A stretch of DNA of 64,000 nucleotides from an uncultured Flavobacteriaceae bacterium (GCA_913065125.1 CAJYAG010000001.1:620001-684000); one strand, 5' to 3'. Shown: positions 17,962 through 27,265, counted from the stretch's first letter. The notes: generated by a model from the sequence alone, not told the origin. Translations and numbers: made by a program.

Positions 17962-19920
17962 ATGCAATTTAAACATCCAGAAATTTTATACTTTTTAGGG
18001 TTTATCATCATCCCAATTTTAGTGCATTTATTTCAATTGCAAAAATTCAAAAAAACACCTTTTACAAACGTTGCATTTTTACAAAAATTAATACTACAAA
18101 CTCGCAAAAGTTCTAAGCTAAAAAAATGGCTCATTTTAGCTTCAAGAATATTGCTTTTTACTGCAATTATTATTGCTTTTTCTCAACCTTATTTTAGCAA
18201 TACTAAAGCAGAAAAAAACCAACATACTTTTATTTATTTAGATACTTCTTTGAGTTTAAATGCCAAAGGAGAAAAAGGTGATTTATTACAAAACGCTATT
18301 AAAGAAATTATAGAAAATAGTTCAGAAAACGAATCGTATAGTTTGCTTACAAATTCTGATTTCTATGAGAACATCAACTCAAACGAGCTTAAAAAAACAT
18401 TACTAAACATAAATCCTGAGGCGTATTTTAGAAGTTTAGAAGAGGTTTTACTGAAAATTGAAAATTTTAATAAAAATAAAATTAACACTTTACATAATTC
18501 AATATTAATTTCTGATTTTCAAAGTAATACAAAAAATAAAAAAATCAATTTTACAAATGTAACATCACCTATTTCTTTTATAAAACTTAATTTAGCACAA
18601 AAAAATAATCTTTCTGTTGATAGTCTTTTTATAGACAATCAAAATGACAACAATTTTACAGTAACTGCTCTCGTAAAAAATCAAGGTGCTTTAAAAAACA
18701 ATATTTCCATTGCGCTTTACAACAACGAATCTGTGGTGTCAAAACAAACTTTTTCTATCAAAGAAAATGAAATAAAAAGCATCTCATTCCCGATTCAAAA
18801 TCAAACGAAAATAAACGGAAAAATTACACTCGATTTTGATGATGTTTTCAGCTTCGATAATACATTTTATTTTACTACAAATTCAATTAAAAAAATCAAC
18901 GTTTTTAGTATCGGAAAAAACCATCAATTCTTATCAAAAATTTACACAAAAAACGAGTTTAATTTTAGCACAAGTTCTTTACAAAATAGCAACTATAATG
19001 TTTTGGAAAAACAAGAACTTATTATCTTAAATGAATTGGAAGAATTGCCAACAACTTTAAGAACTTTTTTGCAAACACATTTAAAAGAAGGAAAAAGTTT
19101 GGTGATAATTCCGAATGAAAATTTAAACATCAATTCTTACAATTCATTTTTTAGCAACATTCAAATTGGCAACATTTTTAACAAAGTAAGCGACTCATTA
19201 AAAATCACCAACATCAACTTTAAAAATCCCTTTTTTAAAAATGTGTTTTCTAAAGATGTTCAAAATTTTCAATATCCGGTTGTAAAAAATTATTACACTT
19301 CTAACTTTAAACAAGCTTCTAGTTTATTAAATTTTGAAAATCAACAAGACTTCATCAATCAAATTTCTACTAAAAAAGGAAATGTGTTCTGGATTGCAAG
19401 CCCTTTAAATACTAATACCAGCAACTTTACAAGTTCTCCGTTAGTAGTTCCTGTTTTTTACAATTTCGGAAAGTTGAGTGCAAAATATCCAAAACCATAT
19501 TATACAATTGGAGCAACAAATTTTATTGATGTTGCAACCGTTTTAAAGAAAGATGAAGTTTTAACAATAAAAGACAATGTAAATTCATTTATACCGCTGC
19601 AACAATTATACTCAACAAAGGTTACCTTAGAAACTACCGATAACCCAGAAAAGCAAGGTTTATATACGGTAAACAAAGACAATATTGCCATTGAAACTAT
19701 TGCTTTTAACTATAATAAGTCAGAAAGTGAGTTGACTTTTTTAAATATCAAAGAAGAAATAAAAGGCAACAAAAACCTACACTATTCTGAATCTATTGCA
19801 GCAGTTTTACAGAAAAATACAGCCAAAAATAAAGTTACTTGGCTTTGGAAATGGTTTTTAGCGTTAGCTATTGTATCTTTGGTCTTTGAAATATTGATTT
19901 TAAAATTCTTCAAACCATGA
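17962..19920 (+). CDS. BatA-domain membrane protein (aerotolerance regulator N-terminal family)
   Basis: The 652-aa protein opens with the BatA N-terminal domain (FKHPEILYFLGFIIIPILVH, then a LQKFKKTPFTNVAFLQKL segment), has a second membrane segment near residues 53-75, a long extracytoplasmic part with a von Willebrand A-like beginning (FIYLDTSLSLNAKG), and a C-terminal membrane helix. Such proteins are found near MoxR/Bat stress clusters in Bacteroidota. A MIDAS motif (DxSxS) is represented by DTSLS. The stop overlaps the start of the dihydroorotase gene by 4 bp (ATGA), so the two are translationally coupled. Confidence 0.88.
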   Translation: MQFKHPEILYFLGFIIIPILVHLFQLQKFKKTPFTNVAFLQKLILQTRKSSKLKKWLILASRILLFTAIIIAFSQPYFSNTKAEKNQHTFIYLDTSLSLNAKGEKGDLLQNAIKEIIENSSENESYSLLTNSDFYENINSNELKKTLLNINPEAYFRSLEEVLLKIENFNKNKINTLHNSILISDFQSNTKNKKINFTNVTSPISFIKLNLAQKNNLSVDSLFIDNQNDNNFTVTALVKNQGALKNNISIALYNNESVVSKQTFSIKENEIKSISFPIQNQTKINGKITLDFDDVFSFDNTFYFTTNSIKKINVFSIGKNHQFLSKIYTKNEFNFSTSSLQNSNYNVLEKQELIILNELEELPTTLRTFLQTHLKEGKSLVIIPNENLNINSYNSFFSNIQIGNIFNKVSDSLKITNINFKNPFFKNVFSKDVQNFQYPVVKNYYTSNFKQASSLLNFENQQDFINQISTKKGNVFWIASPLNTNTSNFTSSPLVVPVFYNFGKLSAKYPKPYYTIGATNFIDVATVLKKDEVLTIKDNVNSFIPLQQLYSTKVTLETTDNPEKQGLYTVNKDNIAIETIAFNYNKSESELTFLNIKEEIKGNKNLHYSESIAAVLQKNTAKNKVTWLWKWFLALAIVSLVFEILILKFFKP

Positions 19921-21173
19921 GTACGCTACTAAAATCAGCTACTATAATAGACGCTAGCAGTCAATTCAATAATCAAAAAAAAGACATTTTAATTACCGAT
20001 GGCGTAATTGAAAAAATAGCAAATTCCATTTCAACAAAACCAAATTACACTGTTGTAAACTTAGAAAACTTGCATGTTTCTTGTGGATGGTTTGATACAA
20101 GTGTTTCTTTCGGAGAACCAGGTTTTGAAGAAAGAGAAACCATTGCAAACGGTTTGCAAACAGCAGCAAAAAGTGGTTTTACAACCGTAGCAATCAACTC
20201 AAATACCAATCCGTTTATTGACAATAAATCTGCAGTTGAATTTTTAATCAACAAAGGAAAAGGATTTGCTACAACATTATTTCCAATTGCTTCATTAACT
20301 CAGAAAAGTGAAGGAAAAGAAATGGCAGAATTGTACGACATGCAACAATCTGGCGCCATTGCTTTTGGAGATTATAACAAATCAATTGCCAATGACAATT
20401 TGATGAAAGTAGCTCTGTTGTACGCTCAAAATTTTGACGGATTAATCATCAATTTCCCAAAAAACAACTCAATTGCAGCCGAAGGGTTGGCAAACGAAGG
20501 CAACAACAGCACAAAGTTAGGGTTGAAAGGAATTCCTGCTTTAGCAGAACATTTACAAATTGCAAGAGACTTATTCTTGTTAGAATATACTGTCGGCAAA
20601 TTACATATTCCCACAATTTCTACAGCAGCATCTGTACAATTAATTAAAGAAGCAAAAAAGAAAGGATTACATGTGACTTGTAGTGTAAGCGCGCATCATT
20701 TAACACTAACGGATGACGAACTGCACGGATTTGACAGCAATGTAAAAGTTACACCACCTTTAAGAACCCAAAAAGACTGTAAAGCGTTGATAAAAGGTGT
20801 AAAAGACGGAATTATAGACATTATTACATCTGATCACAATCCGATAGACATTGAACATAAAAAAGTGGAATTTAGCGCAGCAAAAGACGGAACAATCGGC
20901 TTAGAAAGTTGTTTTGGCGCTGTAAATTCGGTTTTAACTTTAGAAGAAAGCATTGAAGCCTTAACCACAAAACCTCGTGCCATATTTGATTTAGAAACAA
21001 TTTCTATAAGCGTTGGCGAAAAGGCAGAAATCAGCTTATTCAATCCAGAATTAAATTACACGTTTGCTAAAGGAAACATCCTATCAACTTCTAAAAACGC
21101 TGCATTCTTAGGAAAAAAACTTAACGGAAAAGCGTACGGAATCTTTGCAAACAACAAATTGGTTATCCATTAA
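19917..21173 (+). CDS. Dihydroorotase-like amidohydrolase with a lost zinc site (PyrC'-type)
   Basis: The 418-aa protein is an amidohydrolase of the multifunctional dihydroorotase group. The canonical DxHxHxREPG metal/substrate motif appears here as DTSVSFGEPG (residues 60-69), so both His ligands are Ser and the substrate Arg is Gly. Later parts are better kept: SAHHLTLTDDEL and ITSDHNPID. This pattern is known from non-catalytic dihydroorotase homologues (PyrC') that assemble with aspartate transcarbamoylase. A true dihydroorotase should then be encoded elsewhere. It overlaps the BatA gene by 4 bp and precedes an esterase by 5 bp, so it belongs to an operon unrelated to pyrimidine genes. 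Confidence 0.88.
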   Translation: MSTLLKSATIIDASSQFNNQKKDILITDGVIEKIANSISTKPNYTVVNLENLHVSCGWFDTSVSFGEPGFEERETIANGLQTAAKSGFTTVAINSNTNPFIDNKSAVEFLINKGKGFATTLFPIASLTQKSEGKEMAELYDMQQSGAIAFGDYNKSIANDNLMKVALLYAQNFDGLIINFPKNNSIAAEGLANEGNNSTKLGLKGIPALAEHLQIARDLFLLEYTVGKLHIPTISTAASVQLIKEAKKKGLHVTCSVSAHHLTLTDDELHGFDSNVKVTPPLRTQKDCKALIKGVKDGIIDIITSDHNPIDIEHKKVEFSAAKDGTIGLESCFGAVNSVLTLEESIEALTTKPRAIFDLETISISVGEKAEISLFNPELNYTFAKGNILSTSKNAAFLGKKLNGKAYGIFANNKLVIH

Positions 21174-21178
21174 ATTTT

Positions 21179-21826
21179 ATGAAATCAACATTACATTATA
21201 TTGTTCGTCAACCAAAAACTGAACAAGAAAATCCACCTTTATTAATTTTATTACACGGTTACGGAAGCAACGAAGAAGATTTGTTTTCTTTTGCATCAGA
21301 ATTACCAGATAAATTATTAATTGTTAGTGCACGAGCTCCGTTTGACATGAGTTTTGGAGGTTTTTCTTGGTATGAAATCACATTAGATGCCAATGACGAA
21401 AAGTTCTCTAATTTAGACGAAGCAAGACAATCTTTAACCAAAATTGCAACCTTTATAGATGATATAAAAGCAACCTATAAAACCGATCCAAATAACACCT
21501 TTTTATTAGGATTTAGTCAAGGTGCCATTTTAAGTTACGCGTTGAGTTTAAATTTTCCGAATAAAGTAAATCACGTTATTGCATTGAGCGGTTACATCAA
21601 CACAGAATTAGTTCCTGCTTCGGTTTCTGATTTAAATATTACTACAGATTATTATATTTCTCACGGAACAGTAGATCAGGTTTTACCAGTTGATTGGGCA
21701 AGAAAAGCGCCAATTTATTTATCTGAAAATAACTTACAAAATGTATATTCTGAATATCCTGTTGGACACGGAGTTGCACCACAAAATTTTTACAGTTTTA
21801 AGTCTTGGATTATAGCCCGTTTGTAA
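21179..21826 (+). CDS. Phospholipase/carboxylesterase-family alpha/beta hydrolase
   Basis: The 215-aa cytosolic protein has the fold and motifs of the carboxylesterase/acyl-protein thioesterase group (YpfH-like): oxyanion HGYGSNEEDLF, nucleophile elbow GFSQGA (Ser near residue 115), acid in HGTVDQVLPV and terminal His in VGHGV. Probable substrates are short acyl esters or thioesters. It lies 5 bp after the dihydroorotase-like gene, likely on the same transcript. Confidence 0.9.
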   Translation: MKSTLHYIVRQPKTEQENPPLLILLHGYGSNEEDLFSFASELPDKLLIVSARAPFDMSFGGFSWYEITLDANDEKFSNLDEARQSLTKIATFIDDIKATYKTDPNNTFLLGFSQGAILSYALSLNFPNKVNHVIALSGYINTELVPASVSDLNITTDYYISHGTVDQVLPVDWARKAPIYLSENNLQNVYSEYPVGHGVAPQNFYSFKSWIIARL

Positions 21827-21844
21827 GAATAAATTCTAAATATT

Positions 21845-21861
21845 TTTTAGGTAACTTAGCT
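21845..21861 (+). promoter_or_regulatory. 17-bp motif shared with the peptidase E gene, probable promoter part
   Basis: TTTTAGGTAACTTAGCT differs at one base from 47314-47330. Both copies lie 20-26 bp upstream of genes for exported peptidases. The TAACTTnG core resembles a -7 box. Confidence 0.5.
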
Positions 21862-21880
21862 TTATCTTTAAAAAAATCAA

Positions 21881-23062
21881 ATGTCTCTCTTATTCAAACA
21901 AATTTTCCTATTTCTAATATTTTTAGGCTCAATTACCACACGAGCTCAATCTGTAAATGAATTAATCAACCAAGTTAGTACCAATAATTTAAATATATTA
22001 ATCAATGAATTTTCGGGAGAAGTTACTAGTATTGTTGGTGGAAATAGTGTTACAATAAAAAATAGAGTAAGTAGTTTAGGAAATAATTTAGCTGCAGATT
22101 ATTTAAAACAAAAACTAAATAGTTATGGTAATTTAAATGTAGTTGAAAATAATTATAGCGCAACAGGAAGAAATATTATTGCTACCCAAACCGGAACTAC
22201 AAATCCAAATAATGTATATATTATAAGCGCTCATTATGATTCTGTAGCAAATTATTCTGCAGATGATAATGCAACAGGAACAGCTGCTGTTTTAGAAACT
22301 GCAAGAATACTTTCTAATTATTGTATTGAAAACACCATTATTTACGCTCTTTGGGATGAAGAAGAGGAAGGATTAATCGGCTCTAAAAATTATGCTGCAG
22401 ATGCAAGACTAAAAAACAAAAACATTTTAGGTGTTATCAATTTAGATATGATTGGCTATGATAAAGATCAAAATAACAACATTCCTATTCACACTAAAAA
22501 TGTAGCAAACTCATTAGTTTTAAAAGATGATATTTTAACAATCTTAAACACTCATAAAACTATTGGCTTAACTCCAACTATTGTAAACCCAGGAATTGAC
22601 CTAAGTGATCATGCCAGTTTCTGGAACAACAATTATACATCAATAATGCTTTCTGAAGCAACAACAACTCAAGATTTAACTCCTCATTATCACACGGCAG
22701 AGGATCGAGTAAGCACATTAGATCTTGAATATTTTTATAAAATATCAAGATTATTAGTAGCAATTACAGCTACCAAAGCAAATCTAATCAATAGTAATTC
22801 TTGTTCTTTAAACGTAAATGATTTTAAACTGAATAAAGTAAAAATATATCCAAATCCTGCAAAAAATTTAATTACGATAAGACTAAAAAGCAACGAACAA
22901 AACACACTAAAAATAAGTAGTTTAACAAATCAATTAATACATTTTGAAAAGTTAAATCAAAAAGAAACATTCATAAATATTTCTTCATTTGCAAAAGGAA
23001 TTTACATTCTAAAAATTGAAAACAAAAATGGGTTTATTGTAAAAAAATTTATAAAAAAATAA
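21881..23062 (+). CDS. Secreted M28-family zinc aminopeptidase with T9SS type A sorting domain
   Basis: The 393-aa protein has a signal peptide (ending near TRAQS), a peptidase M28 domain and a C-terminal type A T9SS domain. Zinc ligands and catalysis are visible in SAHYDS (His), SADDNATG (bridging Asp), WDEEEEGLIGS (catalytic Glu pair), INLDMIGYD and SDHASFW (His). The tail starts with VKIYPNPAKNLITI and ends with KGIYILKIENKNGFIVKKFIKK, the standard signal removed by PorU after secretion. The enzyme would release N-terminal amino acids outside the cell. Confidence 0.93.
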   Translation: MSLLFKQIFLFLIFLGSITTRAQSVNELINQVSTNNLNILINEFSGEVTSIVGGNSVTIKNRVSSLGNNLAADYLKQKLNSYGNLNVVENNYSATGRNIIATQTGTTNPNNVYIISAHYDSVANYSADDNATGTAAVLETARILSNYCIENTIIYALWDEEEEGLIGSKNYAADARLKNKNILGVINLDMIGYDKDQNNNIPIHTKNVANSLVLKDDILTILNTHKTIGLTPTIVNPGIDLSDHASFWNNNYTSIMLSEATTTQDLTPHYHTAEDRVSTLDLEYFYKISRLLVAITATKANLINSNSCSLNVNDFKLNKVKIYPNPAKNLITIRLKSNEQNTLKISSLTNQLIHFEKLNQKETFINISSFAKGIYILKIENKNGFIVKKFIKK

Positions 23063-23066
23063 AATT

Positions 23067-23828
23067 TTACACTTCAATTTTCAAACCATCATAAGCCAAA
23101 AACACATTTTTGGGCAATGTTTTTTCAACTTCATCATGAAAACCTAATTTGTGACTGATATGAGAAAAGTATGCCCGCTTCGGATTAATTTCTTTAACAA
23201 ATTCTATAGCATCTTTTAAATTAAAATGTGTTGGATGCGATTCTTGGCGCAATGCATTTACAACCAAAACTTTTACCCCTTTTAGTTTCTCTTTTTCTGC
23301 TTCAGAAATTGTTTTCACATCTGTTAAATAAGCAAAATTGCCAAAACGATAACAAGTTACCGGCAACCTTCCATGCAAAACTTCTATGGGTGTAACTTCT
23401 ACCCCATCTAAATAAAAAGCAGTGTCATCTACAATATTTACAGCAACTCTTGGCGCTCCTGGATACCTGTTTTCTGTAGTAAAAATATATTCAAATCGTT
23501 GTTCTAAGCTTTTTAATGTTCTTTGATCCACATAAATGGGCACTTCTCCAATTTGATAACTAAAGGGCCTTATATCATCTAAACCGGCTGTGTGGTCAGA
23601 ATGTTCGTGTGTAAATAAAATTCCGTTAATGCTTTGTACATTTTCTCGTAACATTTGCTGTCTAAAATCTGGCCCACAATCAATAATATAGTTTGTATCG
23701 TTCCATGAAACCATTACCGAAGAACGCAAACGTTTGTCTTTTCTATTTTTAGACAAACAAACTGGGTGATTATTTGCAATCATTGGTATTCCTTGTGAAG
23801 TTCCTGTTCCTAAAAAAGTAATTTTCAT
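23067..23828 (-). CDS. MBL-fold metal-dependent hydrolase, PhnP-like
   Basis: The start is placed at the ATG giving MKITFLGTGTSQGIP, a typical opening of the family. An upstream in-frame ATG exists, but the added residues look like promoter-region translation. The 253-aa protein has the zinc motif THEHSDH (about residues 77-83), an Asp in IIDCGPD, and late His residues (PTHFNLKD, SHISHKLG). This belongs to the PhnP/lipoate-associated MBL group, which includes cyclic phosphodiesterases. The substrate is unknown. It diverges from the gene at 23924. Confidence 0.9.
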   Translation of the reverse strand: MKITFLGTGTSQGIPMIANNHPVCLSKNRKDKRLRSSVMVSWNDTNYIIDCGPDFRQQMLRENVQSINGILFTHEHSDHTAGLDDIRPFSYQIGEVPIYVDQRTLKSLEQRFEYIFTTENRYPGAPRVAVNIVDDTAFYLDGVEVTPIEVLHGRLPVTCYRFGNFAYLTDVKTISEAEKEKLKGVKVLVVNALRQESHPTHFNLKDAIEFVKEINPKRAYFSHISHKLGFHDEVEKTLPKNVFLAYDGLKIEV

Positions 23829-23856
23829 AAGCGATAAAAAGTATACTATTTGTACA

Positions 23857-23864
23857 CAAAAATA
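23857..23864 (-). promoter_or_regulatory. Candidate -7 promoter box for the MBL hydrolase
   Basis: TATTTTTG on the minus strand, 28 bp upstream of the chosen start. It supports the short form of the protein, because the longer form would begin inside the promoter. Confidence 0.6.
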
Positions 23865-23872
23865 AGATAATA

Positions 23873-23905
23873 TTTGACTTGAAAAACTTAATTTCACTAC
23901 ATTTG
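23873..23905 (+). promoter_or_regulatory. Complete Bacteroidota-type promoter for the 23924 gene
   Basis: TTTG at 23873-23876 and TACATTTG at 23898-23905 are separated by 21 bp, which matches the -33/-7 consensus and spacing. The -7 box is 18 bp before the ATG. Confidence 0.75.
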
Positions 23906-23923
23906 TTTTATAAAATTTTATCA

Positions 23924-25375
23924 ATGGGAATTACGCTAAAAGGAGATCAAAAAATTACCGCAGTACCTTCAACAAAAAGCAAATCGCTACGAGTTAATTT
24001 AAATGCACACATTTATGGAACATTTGCAGAAATTGGTGCTGGACAAGAAACGGTACGTAATTTTTTTAGAGCTGGTGGAGCTTCAGGAACTATTGCAAAA
24101 GCAATGAGCGCTTATGATAAAGATTTTTCTGATGCTATTTATGGAGTTGAATCTGACAATCGATATGTAACTGAGCCTCGATTAAAAACCATGCTTACTC
24201 ATGAAATTGATTTGATTGAAGAGCGTTTGAGTAGAAAAAAACACCCAGACAAATTATTTTTTAGTTACGCCAATACTGTTGCAACAATAAATTTTAGTAA
24301 AAAATTTAAAGGCCATGGTTGGGTTGGAGTTCGTTTTCAATTAGATCCTTTAGAGGATTATAACGAAATCGTATTGCATATTCGTTTTAAAGAAACCGAT
24401 GCTCGTTTGCAACAAGAAACCTTAGGTATTTTAGGCGTAAACTTAATTTACGGCGCGTTTTACATGAACGACAATCCGAAAGAGTTGGTAAAATCTTTTT
24501 ATGACAATTTGAGCAAAGATCAATTAGAAATTGACATGGTTAATTTTTCTGGACCACGTTTTATGTATGTTGACAATCGTTTGATGAGCTTACAACTGGT
24601 TAAAAACGGAATGACAAATGCTGTTATGTTTGATTCTGACGGACGTAATTTACTGCCTGCACAAGTTTTATATAAAAAGAATATCTTGGCTTTACGTGGT
24701 AGTTTTAGACCCGTAACCAAGGTAAATATGGATATGTACGAGAAATCTAAAGAACTCTTTTTTAGTGAACGTAAAGTAGATCCAAAAAATTCACAGATTA
24801 TTTTTGAAATTACACTGGCAAACTTAAGAGCTGAAGGTGAAATTAATGAACGAGATTTCTTAGATAGAGCCGAATTACTATGTTCTCTTGGTCAAAATGT
24901 AATGATAACAAATTTTCAAGAATATTATAAATTAGTAGAATATTTTAGTGAATTTACCAAAGAAAGAATGGCTTTGGCTATGGGTGTTTATAATCTAATA
25001 CAGATTTTTGACGAAAAATACTATCGCAATGTTAGTGGTGGAATTTTAGAAGCTTTTGGGAAACTTTTTTACAGAGATTTAAAAGTATATATGTATCCCT
25101 ATAAAGATGAAGAAACAGGAGAATATATTACAAGTGAAAATCTAAAAGTACACCCTAGAACTAAAGAATTGTACAAGTTCTTTAAACACAACGGAAAACT
25201 GATAGACATTAAAGATTACAACCCAGAAATACTACACATTTTTTCTAGAAGGGTATTAAAAATGATTACTAGTAACCAAACTGGATGGGAAAAAATGCTG
25301 CCAGAAGGGATTGCAGAATTGATAAAAAAAGATAGACTTTTTGGGTATATAAAAAGAAAAAAGGCGGCAAAATAG
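23924..25375 (+). CDS. Conserved cytosolic protein of Bacteroidota, function unknown
   Basis: The start at MGITLKGDQKI is preferred because a complete promoter overlaps the upstream extension. The 483-aa protein has no signal peptide or membrane segment. Conserved-looking blocks include NLNAHIYGTFAEIGAGQETV, FFRAGGASGTIAKAMSAYD, VNLIYGAFY, NFSGPRF and MITNFQEYYKLVEYF. Close homologues are very common in Flavobacteriaceae, and their database labels (nicotinate-nucleotide adenylyltransferase, TonB receptor) do not fit what I see: there is no HxGH nucleotidyl motif and no barrel. The conservation suggests a core metabolic role. Confidence 0.8.
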   Translation: MGITLKGDQKITAVPSTKSKSLRVNLNAHIYGTFAEIGAGQETVRNFFRAGGASGTIAKAMSAYDKDFSDAIYGVESDNRYVTEPRLKTMLTHEIDLIEERLSRKKHPDKLFFSYANTVATINFSKKFKGHGWVGVRFQLDPLEDYNEIVLHIRFKETDARLQQETLGILGVNLIYGAFYMNDNPKELVKSFYDNLSKDQLEIDMVNFSGPRFMYVDNRLMSLQLVKNGMTNAVMFDSDGRNLLPAQVLYKKNILALRGSFRPVTKVNMDMYEKSKELFFSERKVDPKNSQIIFEITLANLRAEGEINERDFLDRAELLCSLGQNVMITNFQEYYKLVEYFSEFTKERMALAMGVYNLIQIFDEKYYRNVSGGILEAFGKLFYRDLKVYMYPYKDEETGEYITSENLKVHPRTKELYKFFKHNGKLIDIKDYNPEILHIFSRRVLKMITSNQTGWEKMLPEGIAELIKKDRLFGYIKRKKAAK

Positions 25376-25427
25376 TTTTTATTTTAAACCTTTTTACATT
25401 CTTATTGTCTAAAACAAAAACAACTAG

Positions 25428-25976
25428 TTGGTAGACGAAATAAACTTTATAGGACAGCTACAAAACGCTCAAACCAAAGAGCAAGCATTTAAAAAGCTTG
25501 TGGCTACATATAAAGAACGTTTGTATTGGCATATTCGTAAGATTGTGGTTTCTCATGATGATGCTGATGATGTTTTACAAAATACCTTTATCAAAATTTT
25601 TAGAGGTATTGATAATTTTAAACAAGAAAGTCAACTTTTTTCTTGGATGTACAGAATCGCCACAAACGAATCAATTAGTTTTATCAATAAAAGAGCAAAA
25701 GAACAAAATGTTGACATTGCTGATTATCAACATAGTTTAACATCTAATTTAGACAGCGATCTTCATTTTGATGGAGATCAAATTCAACTGATATTACAAA
25801 AAGCAATAAAAACGTTGCCAACAAAACAACAATTGGTGTTTAATATGAAGTATTTTGATGAGTTAAAATACAAAGAAATATCGGAAATATTGGAAACATC
25901 TGAAGGAGCTTTAAAAGCATCTTATTTTCATGCTGTAAAAAAAATTGAAGATTATATAAAAAATAATGCACACTAA
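25428..25976 (+). CDS. ECF-type RNA polymerase sigma factor
   Basis: The 182-aa protein has region 2 (HDDADDVLQNTFIKIFRGIDNFKQESQLFSWMYRIATNES, about residues 42-82) and region 4 (LPTKQQLVFNMKYFDELKYKEISEIL then TSEGALKASYFHAVKKIE). It begins with TTG and the second codon is GTA. No closer ATG is available, so a TTG start is likely. It heads a three-gene operon with a membrane protein and an exported small protein, the usual form of a sigma/anti-sigma stress circuit. Confidence 0.92.
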   Translation: MVDEINFIGQLQNAQTKEQAFKKLVATYKERLYWHIRKIVVSHDDADDVLQNTFIKIFRGIDNFKQESQLFSWMYRIATNESISFINKRAKEQNVDIADYQHSLTSNLDSDLHFDGDQIQLILQKAIKTLPTKQQLVFNMKYFDELKYKEISEILETSEGALKASYFHAVKKIEDYIKNNAH

Positions 25977-26012
25977 TTAAACCTTTTAAAGACTTTATAG
26001 TCTAAGAACTAA

Positions 26013-26555
26013 ATGGATACAAAAAACAAATATAGTTTAGAATACATTAAGAGTATTACTCAGAATAAAAGCGGGTTTTCTACACCAGAAAATTACTTTG
26101 ATTCTGTAGAAGATGCTGTATTTTCTAAAATAACCGAGCAGTTTTTTTCTAAAGAAAATGCGTTTACTGCTCCAAAAAACTATTTTGAAAATTTTGAAGA
26201 TTCATTATTCTCTAAAATTGATTTCCCTAAGAAAGAAGTAAAAGTAATTTCATTAAAATCTAGATTGCTACAAATAATTCCTGCCGCAGCCGCTGCAAGT
26301 GTTTTACTTTTTATTGGTCTAAATTACTTTTCGTTTTCAGATACCACCTCTTTTGATTCTATTTCTTCAGAAGAATTAGAGAATTGGTTAGACGAGAGTT
26401 ACACAAACAACGCTTCATCAACAGTTAATTTTGTGGATGCAGATTTTAAAGATAGTAATGTGCTAGAAGAAGATACATCTATAAAAGATGAAGATATACT
26501 AGAATATTTAAACTCTATAGATAATGTTACATTATTAACAGAAATAGAATCGTAA
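26013..26555 (+). CDS. Single-span membrane protein, probable anti-sigma or sigma-associated factor
   Basis: The 180-aa protein has a cytosolic N-terminal part of about 85 residues with two related segments, TPENYFDSVEDAVFSKI and APKNYFENFEDSLFSKI, then one membrane helix (IIPAAAAASVLLFIGLNYF) and an acidic periplasmic part with ELENWLDESY. This topology and position after an ECF sigma gene suggest that it holds the sigma factor. No zinc HxxxCxxC anti-sigma motif is present. Its last base overlaps the next start (TAATG). Confidence 0.8.
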   Translation: MDTKNKYSLEYIKSITQNKSGFSTPENYFDSVEDAVFSKITEQFFSKENAFTAPKNYFENFEDSLFSKIDFPKKEVKVISLKSRLLQIIPAAAAASVLLFIGLNYFSFSDTTSFDSISSEELENWLDESYTNNASSTVNFVDADFKDSNVLEEDTSIKDEDILEYLNSIDNVTLLTEIES

Positions 26556-27019
26556 TGAATAAAAAAACCTACATATTTACATTAATTTTCTCGCTACTAA
26601 TAAGTGCGCAACTATTTTCACAAGAAAGAGGAAGCAATCAAAAAATTAAAGCGTTAAAGGTTTCATATATTACCGAAAAACTAGCGTTAACATCACAAGA
26701 AGCTTCTAAGTTTTGGCCTGTATATAACAAGTTCGAAAAAGAACGCTACCAGCTATATCATGTCGAGAGAGCTGAAATGAAGAAAAAAATTGATGGCTTA
26801 GGAGGAATTGATAAACTTACAGAAAAACAAGCTGAAGCTTTCACAAAAGATATGCTTGCTTTAGAAAAATTAGATTACGAAACTAATGTTAGGTATCAGA
26901 GCGCACTTAAAAAAGTAATCTCATATAAGAAAATTGTAAAACTACAAATGGTAGAAAGAGACTTTAACAGACAACTCTTTAGAAGATACAAAAACCGAAA
27001 ATCAAAGGATAAAAAATAA
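26555..27019 (+). CDS. Exported Spy/CpxP-like (LTxxQ-type) small protein
   Basis: The 154-aa product has a signal peptide (to about QLFSQ). The mature part is helical and charged, with LALTSQEASKFWPVYNKFEKER, a relative of the LTxxQ repeats of periplasmic stress chaperones and metal sensors. A long coiled-coil-like segment and a basic tail (RRYKNRKSKDKK) follow. It is translationally coupled to the membrane protein before it, so it probably acts as the periplasmic sensor or effector of the sigma system. Confidence 0.82.
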   Translation: MNKKTYIFTLIFSLLISAQLFSQERGSNQKIKALKVSYITEKLALTSQEASKFWPVYNKFEKERYQLYHVERAEMKKKIDGLGGIDKLTEKQAEAFTKDMLALEKLDYETNVRYQSALKKVISYKKIVKLQMVERDFNRQLFRRYKNRKSKDKK

Positions 27020-27033
27020 ATATTTACACATAA

Positions 27034-27065
27034 AAAAGGAGAACTAATTAGTTCTCCTTTTTTTT
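27034..27065 (+). terminator. Rho-independent terminator after the sigma operon
   Basis: AAAAGGAGAAC and GTTCTCCTTTT flank TAATTA, forming a fully palindromic 28-bp stem-loop followed by T residues on the plus strand and also A-rich on the left. It may serve the minus-strand gene at 27065 too. Confidence 0.92.
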
Positions 27066-27265
27066 TACTTTTTATCTATTAACGCTAAGCAAACAAATAA
27101 TTCTGGTTTATTAGATGTAAATTGCTTAATCCAAATTGTCAACTCATTTACTTCATGAGGTAACAACCTATTGAGTGCTTTTTCTAGCTCTTTACAGAAT
27201 AAATCTGCGCTAAAGCTCACTTTTTTTAGTACTGTTTTAGTGTACTCAAACATTGCTCTTGCCAT
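27065..27265 (-). CDS. Small conserved protein, unknown function (66 aa)
   Basis: It reads MARAMFEYTKTVLKKVSFSADLF in two parts, with LPHEVNELTIWIKQF further on. The composition is natural for a small helical cytosolic protein, unlike the shadow frames of the region, and it is the only plausible gene between two terminators. The FCKELEKALNRLLPHE segment recalls small proteins seen widely in Flavobacteriaceae. No function can be proposed. Confidence 0.72.
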   Translation of the reverse strand: MARAMFEYTKTVLKKVSFSADLFCKELEKALNRLLPHEVNELTIWIKQFTSNKPELFVCLALIDKK

